From: Pseudogemmatithrix spongiicola
GTDB taxonomy: Bacteria > Gemmatimonadota > Gemmatimonadetes > Gemmatimonadales > Gemmatimonadaceae
Reading direction: 5' to 3'
NCBI RefSeq assembly: GCF_030623445.1
Contig: NZ_CP130613.1
Span: forward strand, 992,001-1,056,000
Length of the DNA stretch: 64,000 nt
The notes under the pieces are model-generated. The model worked only from the letters and a program-made list of their open reading frames with translations, did no database searches and was not told the origin of the DNA. The translations under genes and the position numbers were made by a program. Of the stretch, positions 19,521 to 27,176 are shown in pieces (within the stretch, counting starts at the first letter, position 1; each line of letters opens with the position of its first letter).

Positions 19521-19553
19521 CCCCATGTCGGGCAAACGGCGAACTTTCCTCCC

Positions 19554-20123
19554 ATGACTGACCACAGCACTTCCGATTTCGAGCAGTCGGCGCCCGCGCC
19601 TGATGCAGCGGCGCCAGGTGAAGCGACGGCAGAGGCCACTGCAGCTTCCGACGCCCCGACGAGCGATCCGCTCGCCGAAGCCGAGCGCGTCCTGGCGGAG
19701 CAGAAGGACAAGTATCTGCGGCTCTACGCGGAGTACGACAACTTCCGCAAGCGCGCCGTCCGCGACCGTCAGGACGCCGAGAAGATGGGCATGGGCGCGG
19801 TCATGAAGGGCCTGCTCGAGACGCTCGACGACCTTGGCCGCGTGGCGCACATGACGCCGGAGGGCGCGGATGCCAAGAGCGTGCTCGAGGGCATCGCGAT
19901 GGTCGAGAAGAAGCTGCTCAAGTCGCTGGCCGGGCACGGGCTCGAGGTCGTGGATCCCCTGAATGCGCCGTTCGATCCCGCGCTGCACGAGGCCATCACG
20001 ACCGCTCCCGCGGCGAGTGCCGACGAAGACCACACGGTCGCCGTCGTCTACCAGGTGGGCTACGTCCTCAACGGCACCCTGCTGCGTCCGGCGCGCGTCG
20101 TCGTGCGGCAGTGGAACGGGTGA
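19554..20123 (+). CDS. grpE: Nucleotide exchange factor GrpE
   Basis: Exchange factor of the DnaK chaperone, 189 residues. An acidic Ala/Glu-rich N-terminal tail of about 40 residues is followed by the long dimer helix (AEQKDKYLRLYAEYDNFRKR) and the C-terminal beta domain with the signature HGLEVVDPLNAPFDPALHEAI and LLRPARVVV. Length is normal. The stop overlaps the dnaJ start (TGATG). A sigma-54-like promoter sits just upstream. Confidence 0.95.
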   Translation: MTDHSTSDFEQSAPAPDAAAPGEATAEATAASDAPTSDPLAEAERVLAEQKDKYLRLYAEYDNFRKRAVRDRQDAEKMGMGAVMKGLLETLDDLGRVAHMTPEGADAKSVLEGIAMVEKKLLKSLAGHGLEVVDPLNAPFDPALHEAITTAPAASADEDHTVAVVYQVGYVLNGTLLRPARVVVRQWNG

Positions 20124-21262
20124 TGGCGCAGAAAGACTTCTACGCCGTCATCGGCGTCTCCAGCAGCGCCACCGCCGACGAGATCAAGAAGCAGTATCGC
20201 CGGCTCGCCAAGCAGTATCACCCGGACACCAACAAGGGTGATGCGAAGGCGGCCGAACGCTTCAAGGAGATCTCGGAGGCGTACAACGTCTTGGGGGACG
20301 CCGAGAAACGGAAGCAGTACGACGAGATGCGCCGGCTGGGGGCCTTCGATCCGTTCGCATCGCGCGGCCCGCGGCCTGGTGGCGCGCGCGCAGGCGGCGC
20401 TGCCGGCGGCGCGGCTGGCGGCGCCTACAGCCAGAGCGGTCCGCGGATGGAGGAGTTCGACATCGGCGGGCTCGGCGGATTGGGCGATCTGTTCGGCTCG
20501 ATCTTCGGGGGCGGTCGCCAACAGCGGCCCAGCGGGCCGGAGCAGGGACAGAGCGTCGAGACCACGCTCGAGGTGCCGTTCAAGGTGGCGGCGCTGGGTG
20601 GCAAGGTGCCCATCACGCTCGATCTCAACGAGGAGTGCGGCACCTGCAACGGCAGCGGCGCGGCGAAGGGCGCGTCGCTGAGCGTCTGCACCGAGTGCGG
20701 CGGGCGCGGCCAGATCTCGTTCGGTCAGGGCGGCTTTGCCGTGAACCGGCCGTGCCCCGCCTGCCTCGGCAAGGGTCGCATCCCCAGCGAGAAGTGCGCG
20801 GCCTGCCAGGGCGCGGGCGCGAACCGCACCACGAAGAAGGTGCTCATCAATGTCCCGGGCGGCACCGAGAGCGGCTCGAAGATCCGGCTGAAGGGGCAGG
20901 GCGGCCGCGGCGTGCGCGGCGGCCCCAACGGCGACATCCTCATCACCTTCCAGGTGAAGCCGGATCCCGACTACGAGCGCGATGGGCTCGACGTGATCCT
21001 GCGCCAGCGCATCAACCTCGCGCAGGCGACGCTGGGCTCGAAGGTCAGCGTGCTCACGCTCGACGACAAGACGATCACCATCACGCTGCCAGCCGGCACG
21101 CCGAGCGGGAAGCGCTTCCGCGTGCGCGGGCAGGGCATCGAGAAGGACGGGCAGCGCGGTGACTTGCTCGTCGAGATCCAGCTCGCCGTGCCGGAGTCGC
21201 TTACGGCGGAACAGCGCAAGTTGATGGAGCAATTCGCGAAGGCCGCGGGCCTCGAGTACTGA
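20123..21262 (+). CDS. dnaJ: Chaperone DnaJ (type I)
   Basis: Hsp40 co-chaperone stimulating DnaK ATPase, 379 residues. The J domain (1-70) carries HPD at 33-35, followed by a Gly/Ala-rich linker (about 75-110). The zinc domain has all four CxxCxGxG-type repeats (CGTCNGSG, CTECGGRG, CPACLGKG, CAACQGAG), and a C-terminal substrate-binding domain follows. All type I features are present. ATG 20123 overlaps the grpE stop; an upstream in-frame GTG/ATG inside grpE is not needed. dnaK is not in the window. Confidence 0.95.
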   Translation: MAQKDFYAVIGVSSSATADEIKKQYRRLAKQYHPDTNKGDAKAAERFKEISEAYNVLGDAEKRKQYDEMRRLGAFDPFASRGPRPGGARAGGAAGGAAGGAYSQSGPRMEEFDIGGLGGLGDLFGSIFGGGRQQRPSGPEQGQSVETTLEVPFKVAALGGKVPITLDLNEECGTCNGSGAAKGASLSVCTECGGRGQISFGQGGFAVNRPCPACLGKGRIPSEKCAACQGAGANRTTKKVLINVPGGTESGSKIRLKGQGGRGVRGGPNGDILITFQVKPDPDYERDGLDVILRQRINLAQATLGSKVSVLTLDDKTITITLPAGTPSGKRFRVRGQGIEKDGQRGDLLVEIQLAVPESLTAEQRKLMEQFAKAAGLEY

Positions 21263-21281
21263 GCGGTCGGCCGGGCGCTCG

Positions 21282-21701
21282 TCAGTACTCCCACCGGAAG
21301 CGCCAGCCTCGTGTCGGTGGCGGCGGTTCGCACACGGGCTCGCCATCGCCCCTGCCGCCCGCGAAGGCGGCGCCGTCGAGGCTGACGGAGATGCGGCAGC
21401 TGGCGGTGACGGACGCGTGCGTCGCAACCGCACTCCAGGCGCTGTCGCCATGCAGCGCGATGCTGACGCTCACTCCTGACGACGTCGCGTACTCCGTGCG
21501 GTCGAAGGCCGCAGCGAAGCGCTGGCTGTCCGCGAAGAACGTCTCCTGTGCCGCGACGAGATTGCGCAGGTCCGCCCGCATGGTGGCGTAGTAGACCTTA
21601 CTTCTCGGCGCGGGCGGATAGGGGTCGATGATGAGCGCGAGGATGGTCAGCAAGCCGACGAGCGCCGCAAAGGCTTTGGCTACACGCACGGGTCGCTCCA
21701 C
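21282..21701 (-). CDS. Pilin-like membrane-anchored protein
   Basis: A 139-residue protein with one N-terminal hydrophobic helix (about 8-26, AFAALVGLLTILALIID) followed by MRADLRNLVAAQETFFADS, a pattern typical of the start of the globular domain in type IV pilin-like proteins. No clear prepilin cleavage motif (G-F-T-L-I-E) is present, so pilin identity is tentative. Two cysteines (CRIS and PVCEPP) could form a disulfide. It overlaps the preceding minus-strand gene by 22 bases, forming a small two-gene unit. Confidence 0.6.
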   Translation of the reverse strand: MERPVRVAKAFAALVGLLTILALIIDPYPPAPRSKVYYATMRADLRNLVAAQETFFADSQRFAAAFDRTEYATSSGVSVSIALHGDSAWSAVATHASVTASCRISVSLDGAAFAGGRGDGEPVCEPPPPTRGWRFRWEY

Positions 21702-22255
21702 AGGGGCGGGGTACTGTCGGTCCTCACGACGAGCGACACCAAGCTGTCGGGCGGCATCTCGCAGAAGCGTGCAAAGGCGACGCGCTGGCCATCCGCGAGG
21801 TCGTGGTATTCGAACGGCACGACGCGTCCGTTGCCCAACTGCAGGACGCGCTGCTGTGGCGGCCGGAGGCGTGCGACGAAGAAGGCATCGCGCGTGACGA
21901 GCAGGTAGTCGCGGCGTCCGTGGTGTTCGACCCAGGCATTGCGCGTGCGGAGCACCGGCGAACCCGCGACGTCAACGAACAGTCGTCGGGACTCCGGCAT
22001 GGCGATGCCGCGTTCTCGCGCGGCGTCACGGCCGAGCGGGCGCGTGCGCGGGGCTGTCGGCAGCGTCGTGGGCCGCACATGGTCGGTGCCGGCGTTCGGT
22101 GTCGCGGCAGCACTCGGCCTGCGCCCGGGGTCTGGTTGAGTCCACGACCGATACACGCCCGTCGCGTAGTTGCCGCCGACGGCGAGCGCGATGAAGATCA
22201 GCACGACCGTGCCGAGCACGGCCAGCATGTCGTAGAGCCAGCGGAGGAAGGCCAT
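21680..22255 (-). CDS. Membrane-anchored hypothetical protein
   Basis: A 191-residue protein with one N-terminal transmembrane helix (about 10-30, MLAVLGTVVLIFIALAVGGNYATG), a Pro/Arg-rich linker, and a C-terminal beta-rich domain (SRRLFVDVAGSPVLRTRNAWVEHHG, RRDYLLVTRDAFFVARL). Two cysteines near the end may pair. I do not recognise the family. It is translated with the downstream pilin-like gene (22-base overlap) and preceded by a strong hairpin that ends the baeRF gene. Confidence 0.65.
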   Translation of the reverse strand: MAFLRWLYDMLAVLGTVVLIFIALAVGGNYATGVYRSWTQPDPGRRPSAAATPNAGTDHVRPTTLPTAPRTRPLGRDAARERGIAMPESRRLFVDVAGSPVLRTRNAWVEHHGRRDYLLVTRDAFFVARLRPPQQRVLQLGNGRVVPFEYHDLADGQRVAFARFCEMPPDSLVSLVVRTDSTPPLWSDPCV

Positions 22256-22272
22256 CGCCGCCTACGTTCGGA

Positions 22273-22308
22273 GCGGGAGCGGGGACTGTCAACCGCCCCC
22301 GCTCCCGC
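22273..22308 (-). terminator. Strong GC hairpin after the baeRF gene
   Basis: GCGGGAGCGGGG (22273-22284) pairs perfectly with CCCCGCTCCCGC (22297-22308) across a 12-base loop, between the stop of the baeRF-like gene and the start of the next minus-strand gene. There is no U-tract on either strand, so it is at best a weak intrinsic terminator or an mRNA-stabilising hairpin. Confidence 0.5.
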
Positions 22309-22328
22309 GCGGCCTGCCGCGCCTGCTG

Positions 22329-23408
22329 CTACAGCGAGAAGCGCAGGCCGGCCACGACGCCGTCGGCCTGCGGTGCATCGCCGTCGTCGAGCGGCGTCCA
22401 CTCTACCGAGGCGCCGCTCGTGAGCGCGCGGTGCACCAGTGCCTCGATCTCGGCCGGGTGCGCGCGCCAGGCCGTATCCGAGAAGATCAGCTCGGCGATC
22501 GCCCCGACCTCCGCCGCGCGCTGCGCCCGTTCGAATCCCAGTGCTGCCCGCCCGCGCGCGGCCGCGGCGTCGCGCAGGTCGGCGAGATGCGCCGCCTGCT
22601 CGCGCTGGCGCATCGCCCGCAGTGCCTCGCCGATCTCCGGGATCGCGGCGTCCGCTGGGCCCATGCGCAAGGTCGCGACGACCGCCGTGCGGTCGGCGAG
22701 GGCGCGTGGCAGCGCCGCCACGAAGCGTTTCACGGTCTCGACGGCGCCGCCCACCACGACGGGCAGCGCGTCCTCGGCGAGTGCCGTCACGCGGCGTACG
22801 GTGGTCACCAGGAGTCGCTCGCTGGCGTCGCGCCGCTGGCGTTCCGCCTCGTCCGCACCCGCACGACCATGCGTGCCGCGGTGGAATCCTGGCGCCGGGC
22901 CCGCGCTCATGTGCGGCCCCACGTCACTCACGCGGTCCGCCTCCAGCTCCACGATCGCGTCGACCACGCCGTCGTGGTACAAGCCGAGCCGCGCGCGCGC
23001 GCGATCGATTTGCACGAGCAACGCCGACTCCGGCTCCGCCGCCCGCAGGAAGGGCACCACGCGCGGCCCGATGTCCCATGCGGCCGATGTCTCCACGCGC
23101 GGTGGTGTCTCGATGACCAGTTGTGCGCCGGCGGCCGTCCGGAAGAACGCCCAACCCTGACGCCGCGAGCGGTGCTCCGCCGACGGCATCGCTTCGATCA
23201 GCTCCGCCAAACAGCCTTCGAGGGCCTCGCGTTCCGCGACCGGCCGCTCGGTCGATGGCTCGCGGAGCCGCTCGATGGCCTCCCGCAACCGGAGCGCCAC
23301 CGCGCGGCCTTCCGCCGGGTCGGCGGGCGCCGCCTCGAGATAGACGCTGAGCGTGGGCGCGTGACGGTTCGCGGCGAGGAACTGCGCCAGACTTGGCCAG
23401 GCCGACAT
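22329..23408 (-). CDS. Bacterial eRF1-like (baeRF family) protein
   Basis: A 359-residue cytoplasmic protein resembling the bacterial archaeo-eukaryotic release-factor-like group. It begins FLAANRHAPTLSVYLEAAP. The middle strand ALLVQIDRARARLGLYHDGVVD and the charged loop HMSAGPAPGFHRGTHGRAGADEAERQRRDASERLLVTTVRR resemble the baeRF domain 2. The C-terminal VVATLRMGP..GEALRAMRQREQAAHLADL and the final LDDGDAPQADGVVAGLRFSL match an L7Ae-like third domain. A GGAGC ribosome site precedes the ATG. Release activity is unlikely to be canonical. The assignment rests on architecture, so moderate confidence. Confidence 0.65.
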   Translation of the reverse strand: MSAWPSLAQFLAANRHAPTLSVYLEAAPADPAEGRAVALRLREAIERLREPSTERPVAEREALEGCLAELIEAMPSAEHRSRRQGWAFFRTAAGAQLVIETPPRVETSAAWDIGPRVVPFLRAAEPESALLVQIDRARARLGLYHDGVVDAIVELEADRVSDVGPHMSAGPAPGFHRGTHGRAGADEAERQRRDASERLLVTTVRRVTALAEDALPVVVGGAVETVKRFVAALPRALADRTAVVATLRMGPADAAIPEIGEALRAMRQREQAAHLADLRDAAAARGRAALGFERAQRAAEVGAIAELIFSDTAWRAHPAEIEALVHRALTSGASVEWTPLDDGDAPQADGVVAGLRFSL

Positions 23409-23636
23409 CGTGTGCTCCTGTCAGAAGGGCTACTCGCCAATCTGCGGCGCCGGCGCGCGCATGCTATCGGATGTTTCCCCCTATCGCGGTGCGGGATTGT
23501 GCGTCAGGGAGCTCCTCATGCCGCAGCTGCTGGCGCGGCCCGGAGGTCCGTCGCACATTCCGCAAATGCGACGTCTACGCGTGGGGCGCTGCGCGCCGCT
23601 GCGGCATCGAAGCTGGCGATTCTTCACGTCGCATGC

Positions 23637-24149
23637 ATGGCGTGCAGCAGTTTCCAGCTCGCGGTCGACGCGCCGTCCCCCGCGGACAAGGTGCAGCTCT
23701 CGGTCCCCGGCGGCTTCGTGACACTGCGCGGGCAGCCGCACAGCGACCGCAGTCAAGCGGTGACCTGTCACGGCTCGAGTGTTGTTGGCCGGTTCGTCGG
23801 TCAGCGCGGCGACACGATTCTCCTGCGCGATGCCTACCTCGTGACGCCCGCGGGGGAGTCACCCAGTCTCTGCCGGTTCCGGATCAGCGGCGCGGTGTAC
23901 GGCGCCGACGGCGCCACGCCCGCACTCGCCACGCGCCAGTTCAGTCCGCTGCGGACGATGCTGGTGGTGGCGGTCGTCGGGGTGGTGGCGGTGACCATCG
24001 CCAACGCCGAGTGGGAGTACGCCCCGTCCTCGGGCAGCGGGAGCGGATGTACAGGCGTCCTCTGCCAACGCCTCGCGCCCGCCGCGCTGTCGCCTACGTC
24101 TCGAGCGTCGCGTCCACCGACATCGGTACGCGCAGCGCCTTGGAGATGA
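23637..24149 (+). CDS. Possible membrane or lipoprotein of unknown function
   Basis: An open frame with plausible protein character from about ATG 23637: MACSSFQLAVDAPSPADKVQ, a beta-rich region (VVGRFVGQRGDTILLRDAYLV), and a hydrophobic segment TMLVVAVVGVVAVTIA at about residues 102-118. Upstream in-frame codons encode KLAILHVAC, which could complete a lipoprotein signal, but no start codon is clear there. The last 56 bases overlap the convergent OsmC gene. The 228 bases before it, back to the baeRF gene, show nothing else. Confidence 0.45.
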   Translation: MACSSFQLAVDAPSPADKVQLSVPGGFVTLRGQPHSDRSQAVTCHGSSVVGRFVGQRGDTILLRDAYLVTPAGESPSLCRFRISGAVYGADGATPALATRQFSPLRTMLVVAVVGVVAVTIANAEWEYAPSSGSGSGCTGVLCQRLAPAALSPTSRASRPPTSVRAAPWR

Positions 24150-24519
24150 TGCAGTTGACCTTGGTCGCCTCGGCGAGCTCGTGGAACTTCGCGCTGCTCA
24201 ATCCCGGCACCTTGGCCTTCGTCGTGAGCTTGATGTGCACGATGGCCATGCCGCCGTCGACCTTGTCCATCTGCACTTCGGCGGTCGTGTCGACATACGC
24301 GGCGGCGAATCCCGCCTGCGAGATGCCGAGATTGAGTGCCATCGAGAAGCAGCCGGCGTGCGCGGCGCCGAGGAGCTCTTCCGGATTGGTGCCGGGTGCG
24401 CCCTCGAAGCGCGTGCCGAAGGAGTACTTGCCTTCGTAGGCGCCGCTGCCGAGGCGGAGGTGCCCGGTGCCGACCTTGAGTTCGCCTTCCCACTTGGCGT
24501 GTGCCTTGCGCGTGATCAT
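24094..24519 (-). CDS. OsmC-family peroxiredoxin
   Basis: Thiol peroxidase of the OsmC/Ohr fold, 141 residues, reducing organic hydroperoxides in the cytoplasm. It has both redox cysteines: Cys57 in AAHAGCFSMAL and Cys123 in KVNCIISKAL, plus the GTNPEELL loop. The wording TRKAHAKWEGELK at the start fits the OsmC rather than Ohr subgroup. It is a single gene, overlapping a convergent weak ORF at its 3' end. Confidence 0.93.
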   Translation of the reverse strand: MITRKAHAKWEGELKVGTGHLRLGSGAYEGKYSFGTRFEGAPGTNPEELLGAAHAGCFSMALNLGISQAGFAAAYVDTTAEVQMDKVDGGMAIVHIKLTTKAKVPGLSSAKFHELAEATKVNCIISKALRVPMSVDATLET

Positions 24520-24636
24520 TGGACTTGCTCCGCTGGGGGTGCTGGGGACTGCGGGGATGCAGAAAGATACGGCCTGGGCCGTCGCTTGCGTCCCCTTCTC
24601 GCGGGCGCGAGGAATAGCGCAGCCACGAACGCGTCC

Positions 24637-24804
24637 GTGCTCTACGCGACGATCGGGACGCGGGAAGGGTCGTACCTCGTCATCTCGGGCCCGCAGTTCG
24701 ATAAAGCGAATACTGTCGTGCTGTTCGGAAGCCTCGGCCTGATGTACCTCCTGCTCAGCTCCGCGATAGGGGGCGTAGCTGCGGGCATCGCGCTTGGCGG
24801 CTGA
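24637..24804 (+). CDS. Possible small membrane peptide
   Basis: A 55-residue frame from GTG 24637 (MLYATIGTREGSYLVISG) with one hydrophobic helix near the C terminus (SLGLMYLLLSSAIGGVAAGI). It occupies part of the 311-base gap between the OsmC gene and mnmA; nothing else is seen there. There is no homology I recognise and no convincing ribosome site, so it may be spurious. Confidence 0.3.
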   Translation: MLYATIGTREGSYLVISGPQFDKANTVVLFGSLGLMYLLLSSAIGGVAAGIALGG

Positions 24805-24830
24805 CGCGCCTCGGCGGCAGGCGCTACGCG

Positions 24831-25940
24831 CTACGCCGCCTGAATGGGCAGCACGCGCTTGCTGGCCGCGATGATCCCGCCGCCGAGCACGAGGCCGGCG
24901 GCATCGTAGAGCACGACGCTCTGCCCCGGGGAAATCGCATACGCGGGTTCGTGCAGCAACACCTCGAAGCGATCGCGTGTGGCCACGACAAGTGTGGCGG
25001 GCACCGGTGTCGCACGGTGCCGGATGCGCACGAGCACCTCGCTGCCGTCTGCGGGTACGCGCGCTGCGAGCCAGTTGACATCGGTGGCGCTCAGCCCGCG
25101 ACCGAGCAAGGCCTCGCGTGGGCCGACGACCACGGCGCGATCCTCCGGCCGCAGCGCCACGACGAACAGCGGCTCGCTTGAGCCGCCCGGCAATCCGCGC
25201 CGCTGCCCGATGGTGTATCGCGCAAAGCCCTTGTGCTCGCCGACGACGCGTCCGTCCAGTGTCAGGATCGGGCCCGGCGTGAGTGACGGGGCGTCGGCGG
25301 GCAATTCGCGCTCGAGGACCTTCACGTAATCACCGTCGGGCACGAAGCAGATTTCGTGGCTCTCCGGCTTTTCGGCCGTGAGCAGGCCCAGCTCGCGCGC
25401 GATCGCACGCGTCTCGGGCTTGGTGAGGTGCCCCACGGGGAGCAGCATCCGCGCCACGACCTCGCGCTCGATGCCCCACAGGAAGTACGTCTGGTCCTTG
25501 TTGTCGTCCACGCCGCGGGCAAGCTGCCCGTCGATGATGCGGGCGTAGTGCCCCGTCGCGATGAACGGCGCCTCGATCGCGTCGGCCTTGGCGAGTAGGT
25601 CGCGGAACTTGGTGAACGTGTTGCAGCGCACGCAGGGAATCGGCGTGCGGCCGGCGGCGTACTCGGCCACGAAGTCGCTCACGACGTCGCGGCCGAAGGC
25701 GTCCTGCAGGTTGAGCACGTAGTGCGGGATGCCCAGCGATTCGCAGACACGACGCGCATCGTTCACGCTGTCGAGCGAGCAGCAGGGGCGGTCGGGGAGG
25801 TCGCCGCCGTCGTTGAACAGCTTCATCGTCACGCCCACGACGTCGTAGCCCTGGCGCACGAGCAGCGCGGCGGCGACGGAGGAGTCGACGCCGCCGCTCA
25901 TGGCGGCGAGGACGCGGGGGCGGGGCGATGACGCGGACAT
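24831..25940 (-). CDS. mnmA: tRNA-specific 2-thiouridylase
   Basis: Makes 2-thiouridine at the wobble base of tRNA for Lys, Glu and Gln. The 369-residue protein has the PP-loop SGGVDSS (residues 15-21), the catalytic cysteine region IPCVRCNT (C103, C106) and the second cysteine C198 in HEICFVPDGDY, followed by the GFARYTIGQRRGL module. All features for activity are present. Sulfur is normally delivered from a cysteine desulfurase, and one is encoded 4 kb away. The start codon directly follows a TATATT -10 box. Confidence 0.96.
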   Translation of the reverse strand: MSASSPRPRVLAAMSGGVDSSVAAALLVRQGYDVVGVTMKLFNDGGDLPDRPCCSLDSVNDARRVCESLGIPHYVLNLQDAFGRDVVSDFVAEYAAGRTPIPCVRCNTFTKFRDLLAKADAIEAPFIATGHYARIIDGQLARGVDDNKDQTYFLWGIEREVVARMLLPVGHLTKPETRAIARELGLLTAEKPESHEICFVPDGDYVKVLERELPADAPSLTPGPILTLDGRVVGEHKGFARYTIGQRRGLPGGSSEPLFVVALRPEDRAVVVGPREALLGRGLSATDVNWLAARVPADGSEVLVRIRHRATPVPATLVVATRDRFEVLLHEPAYAISPGQSVVLYDAAGLVLGGGIIAASKRVLPIQAA

Positions 25941-25948
25941 AGACTAGG

Positions 25949-25954
25949 AATATA
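25949..25954 (-). promoter_or_regulatory. Candidate -10 box of mnmA
   Basis: On the minus strand TATATT ends eight bases before the mnmA ATG, and no ribosome-binding sequence fits in between. The predicted transcript starts within one or two bases of the ATG. The -35 region is not convincing. Confidence 0.45.
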
Positions 25955-26078
25955 CCCGGGTCGGGGAGCGGGTTCCGGAGCGGATCGCAAGGCAACGGCG
26001 GTCGCGCGCCCGCGCGTCCCCTAACGGCGCTCCCACGGGCGTGGCACATTATCGCAGACTCCTCCAAGGCCCTCTTGC

Positions 26079-27176
26079 ATGCGCCGCGCCAGCAGCAGCC
26101 GTCACGCCGGGGATATCTGGCTCGGATCGGGCGCCGATGCGTCCCTCACCGAGCTGCTCGACCGCGCCCGAGCCCTCCGGGCGAGTGACGTGCACATCGC
26201 ACCGGGCTTCCCGGTGTTCGCGCGCATCGACGGCAAGCTGCAGGCGATCACCGACCAGCCGCTGACGCTCTCGACGGCTCGGCACTTGGCCACGGCGCCG
26301 CTCAGCGAACGCCAACGCGCCTCGCTGCAGGACGACCTCGACGTCGATCTCATGTGCATCGACGACCAACAGCAGCGCTACCGCGTGAACATCGCGCACG
26401 CGAACGGTGCGGTCGGCGCCGTCATCCGCCTGCTGCCGCTGGCGCCAATGCCGCTCGCCGACCTCAAGCTGCCGCTGGCCGTCGAGATCGCGACGCAGCG
26501 TGGCAAAGGCTTGGTCCTCATCACCGGCAGCACCAGCCAGGGGAAGACTACCACGATGGCGAGCATGATCGACGCCATCAACAGGCGCGACCGCCGGCAT
26601 ATCGTCACGATCGAGGATCCGGTGGAGTACGTGCATCCGCCCGGCCAATCCCTCGTGCGCCAGCGCGAAGTCGGCCGCGACACGCAGTCCTTCGCCACCG
26701 GCCTCCGTGCCGCGCTGCGCCAAGACCCCGACGTCCTACTCATCGGCGAGCTGCGGGACTTCGAGACCATCGAGATCGCGCTCCGCGCCGCCGCCTCCGG
26801 CATGCTCGTCATCTCCACCCTGCACATCGTGTCCATCGAGCGCATGATGGACCGCCTGGTCGCCTACGCGCCGCCGGGGCGCGAGAACCTCGTGCGCTCG
26901 ATGACTTCCGAAGTCCTGCACCTCGTCGTGCATCAGGAGCTGCTGCCCACGCTCGACGGCGGCAAGCGCGTCGCGGCCGAGGTGATGGTCGGCACGCGCG
27001 CCATCCGCAACCTGCTGCGCGGTGGCTCCGAGACGCAGTTGCGCTCGGCGCTCATGTCCGGAAGCGCCGCCGGCATGGTGACGATGCAGGCCTCGCTCGA
27101 TGCGTTGGTCAACGAGGGCGCGATCGCGGAGTCGATCCGCGACGACGTGCTGAAGAACTATGCGGCCATCAACTGA
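26079..27176 (+). CDS. PilT-like type IV pilus retraction ATPase
   Basis: Hexameric secretion-type ATPase of the PilT/PilU group, 365 residues. The N-terminal PAS-like domain has ASDVHIAPGFPVFARIDG. Walker A is GSTSQGKTT (150-158), in place of the usual GPTGSGKST. The Asp box is TIEDPVEYVH, Walker B DVLLIGELRD, and the His box LHIVS. Cytoplasmic, at the base of type IV pili; powers retraction and twitching. Transcribed away from mnmA. Its 3' end overlaps a Ser/Thr kinase gene by 17 bases. No other pilus gene is adjacent. Confidence 0.88.
   Translation: MRRASSSRHAGDIWLGSGADASLTELLDRARALRASDVHIAPGFPVFARIDGKLQAITDQPLTLSTARHLATAPLSERQRASLQDDLDVDLMCIDDQQQRYRVNIAHANGAVGAVIRLLPLAPMPLADLKLPLAVEIATQRGKGLVLITGSTSQGKTTTMASMIDAINRRDRRHIVTIEDPVEYVHPPGQSLVRQREVGRDTQSFATGLRAALRQDPDVLLIGELRDFETIEIALRAAASGMLVISTLHIVSIERMMDRLVAYAPPGRENLVRSMTSEVLHLVVHQELLPTLDGGKRVAAEVMVGTRAIRNLLRGGSETQLRSALMSGSAAGMVTMQASLDALVNEGAIAESIRDDVLKNYAAIN

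Noticed and set aside
24811-24845. GCGCTACGC direct repeat near the mnmA stop
   Set aside because: Only two short copies overlapping the mnmA end. It may help form a hairpin but is too small to call a terminator or repeat.
26042-26056. Second sigma-54-like site before the pilT-like gene
   Set aside because: TGGCAC..CGC has GG and GC nine bases apart rather than ten and no TTGC. A sigma-70-like CATTAT in the same place is as likely.
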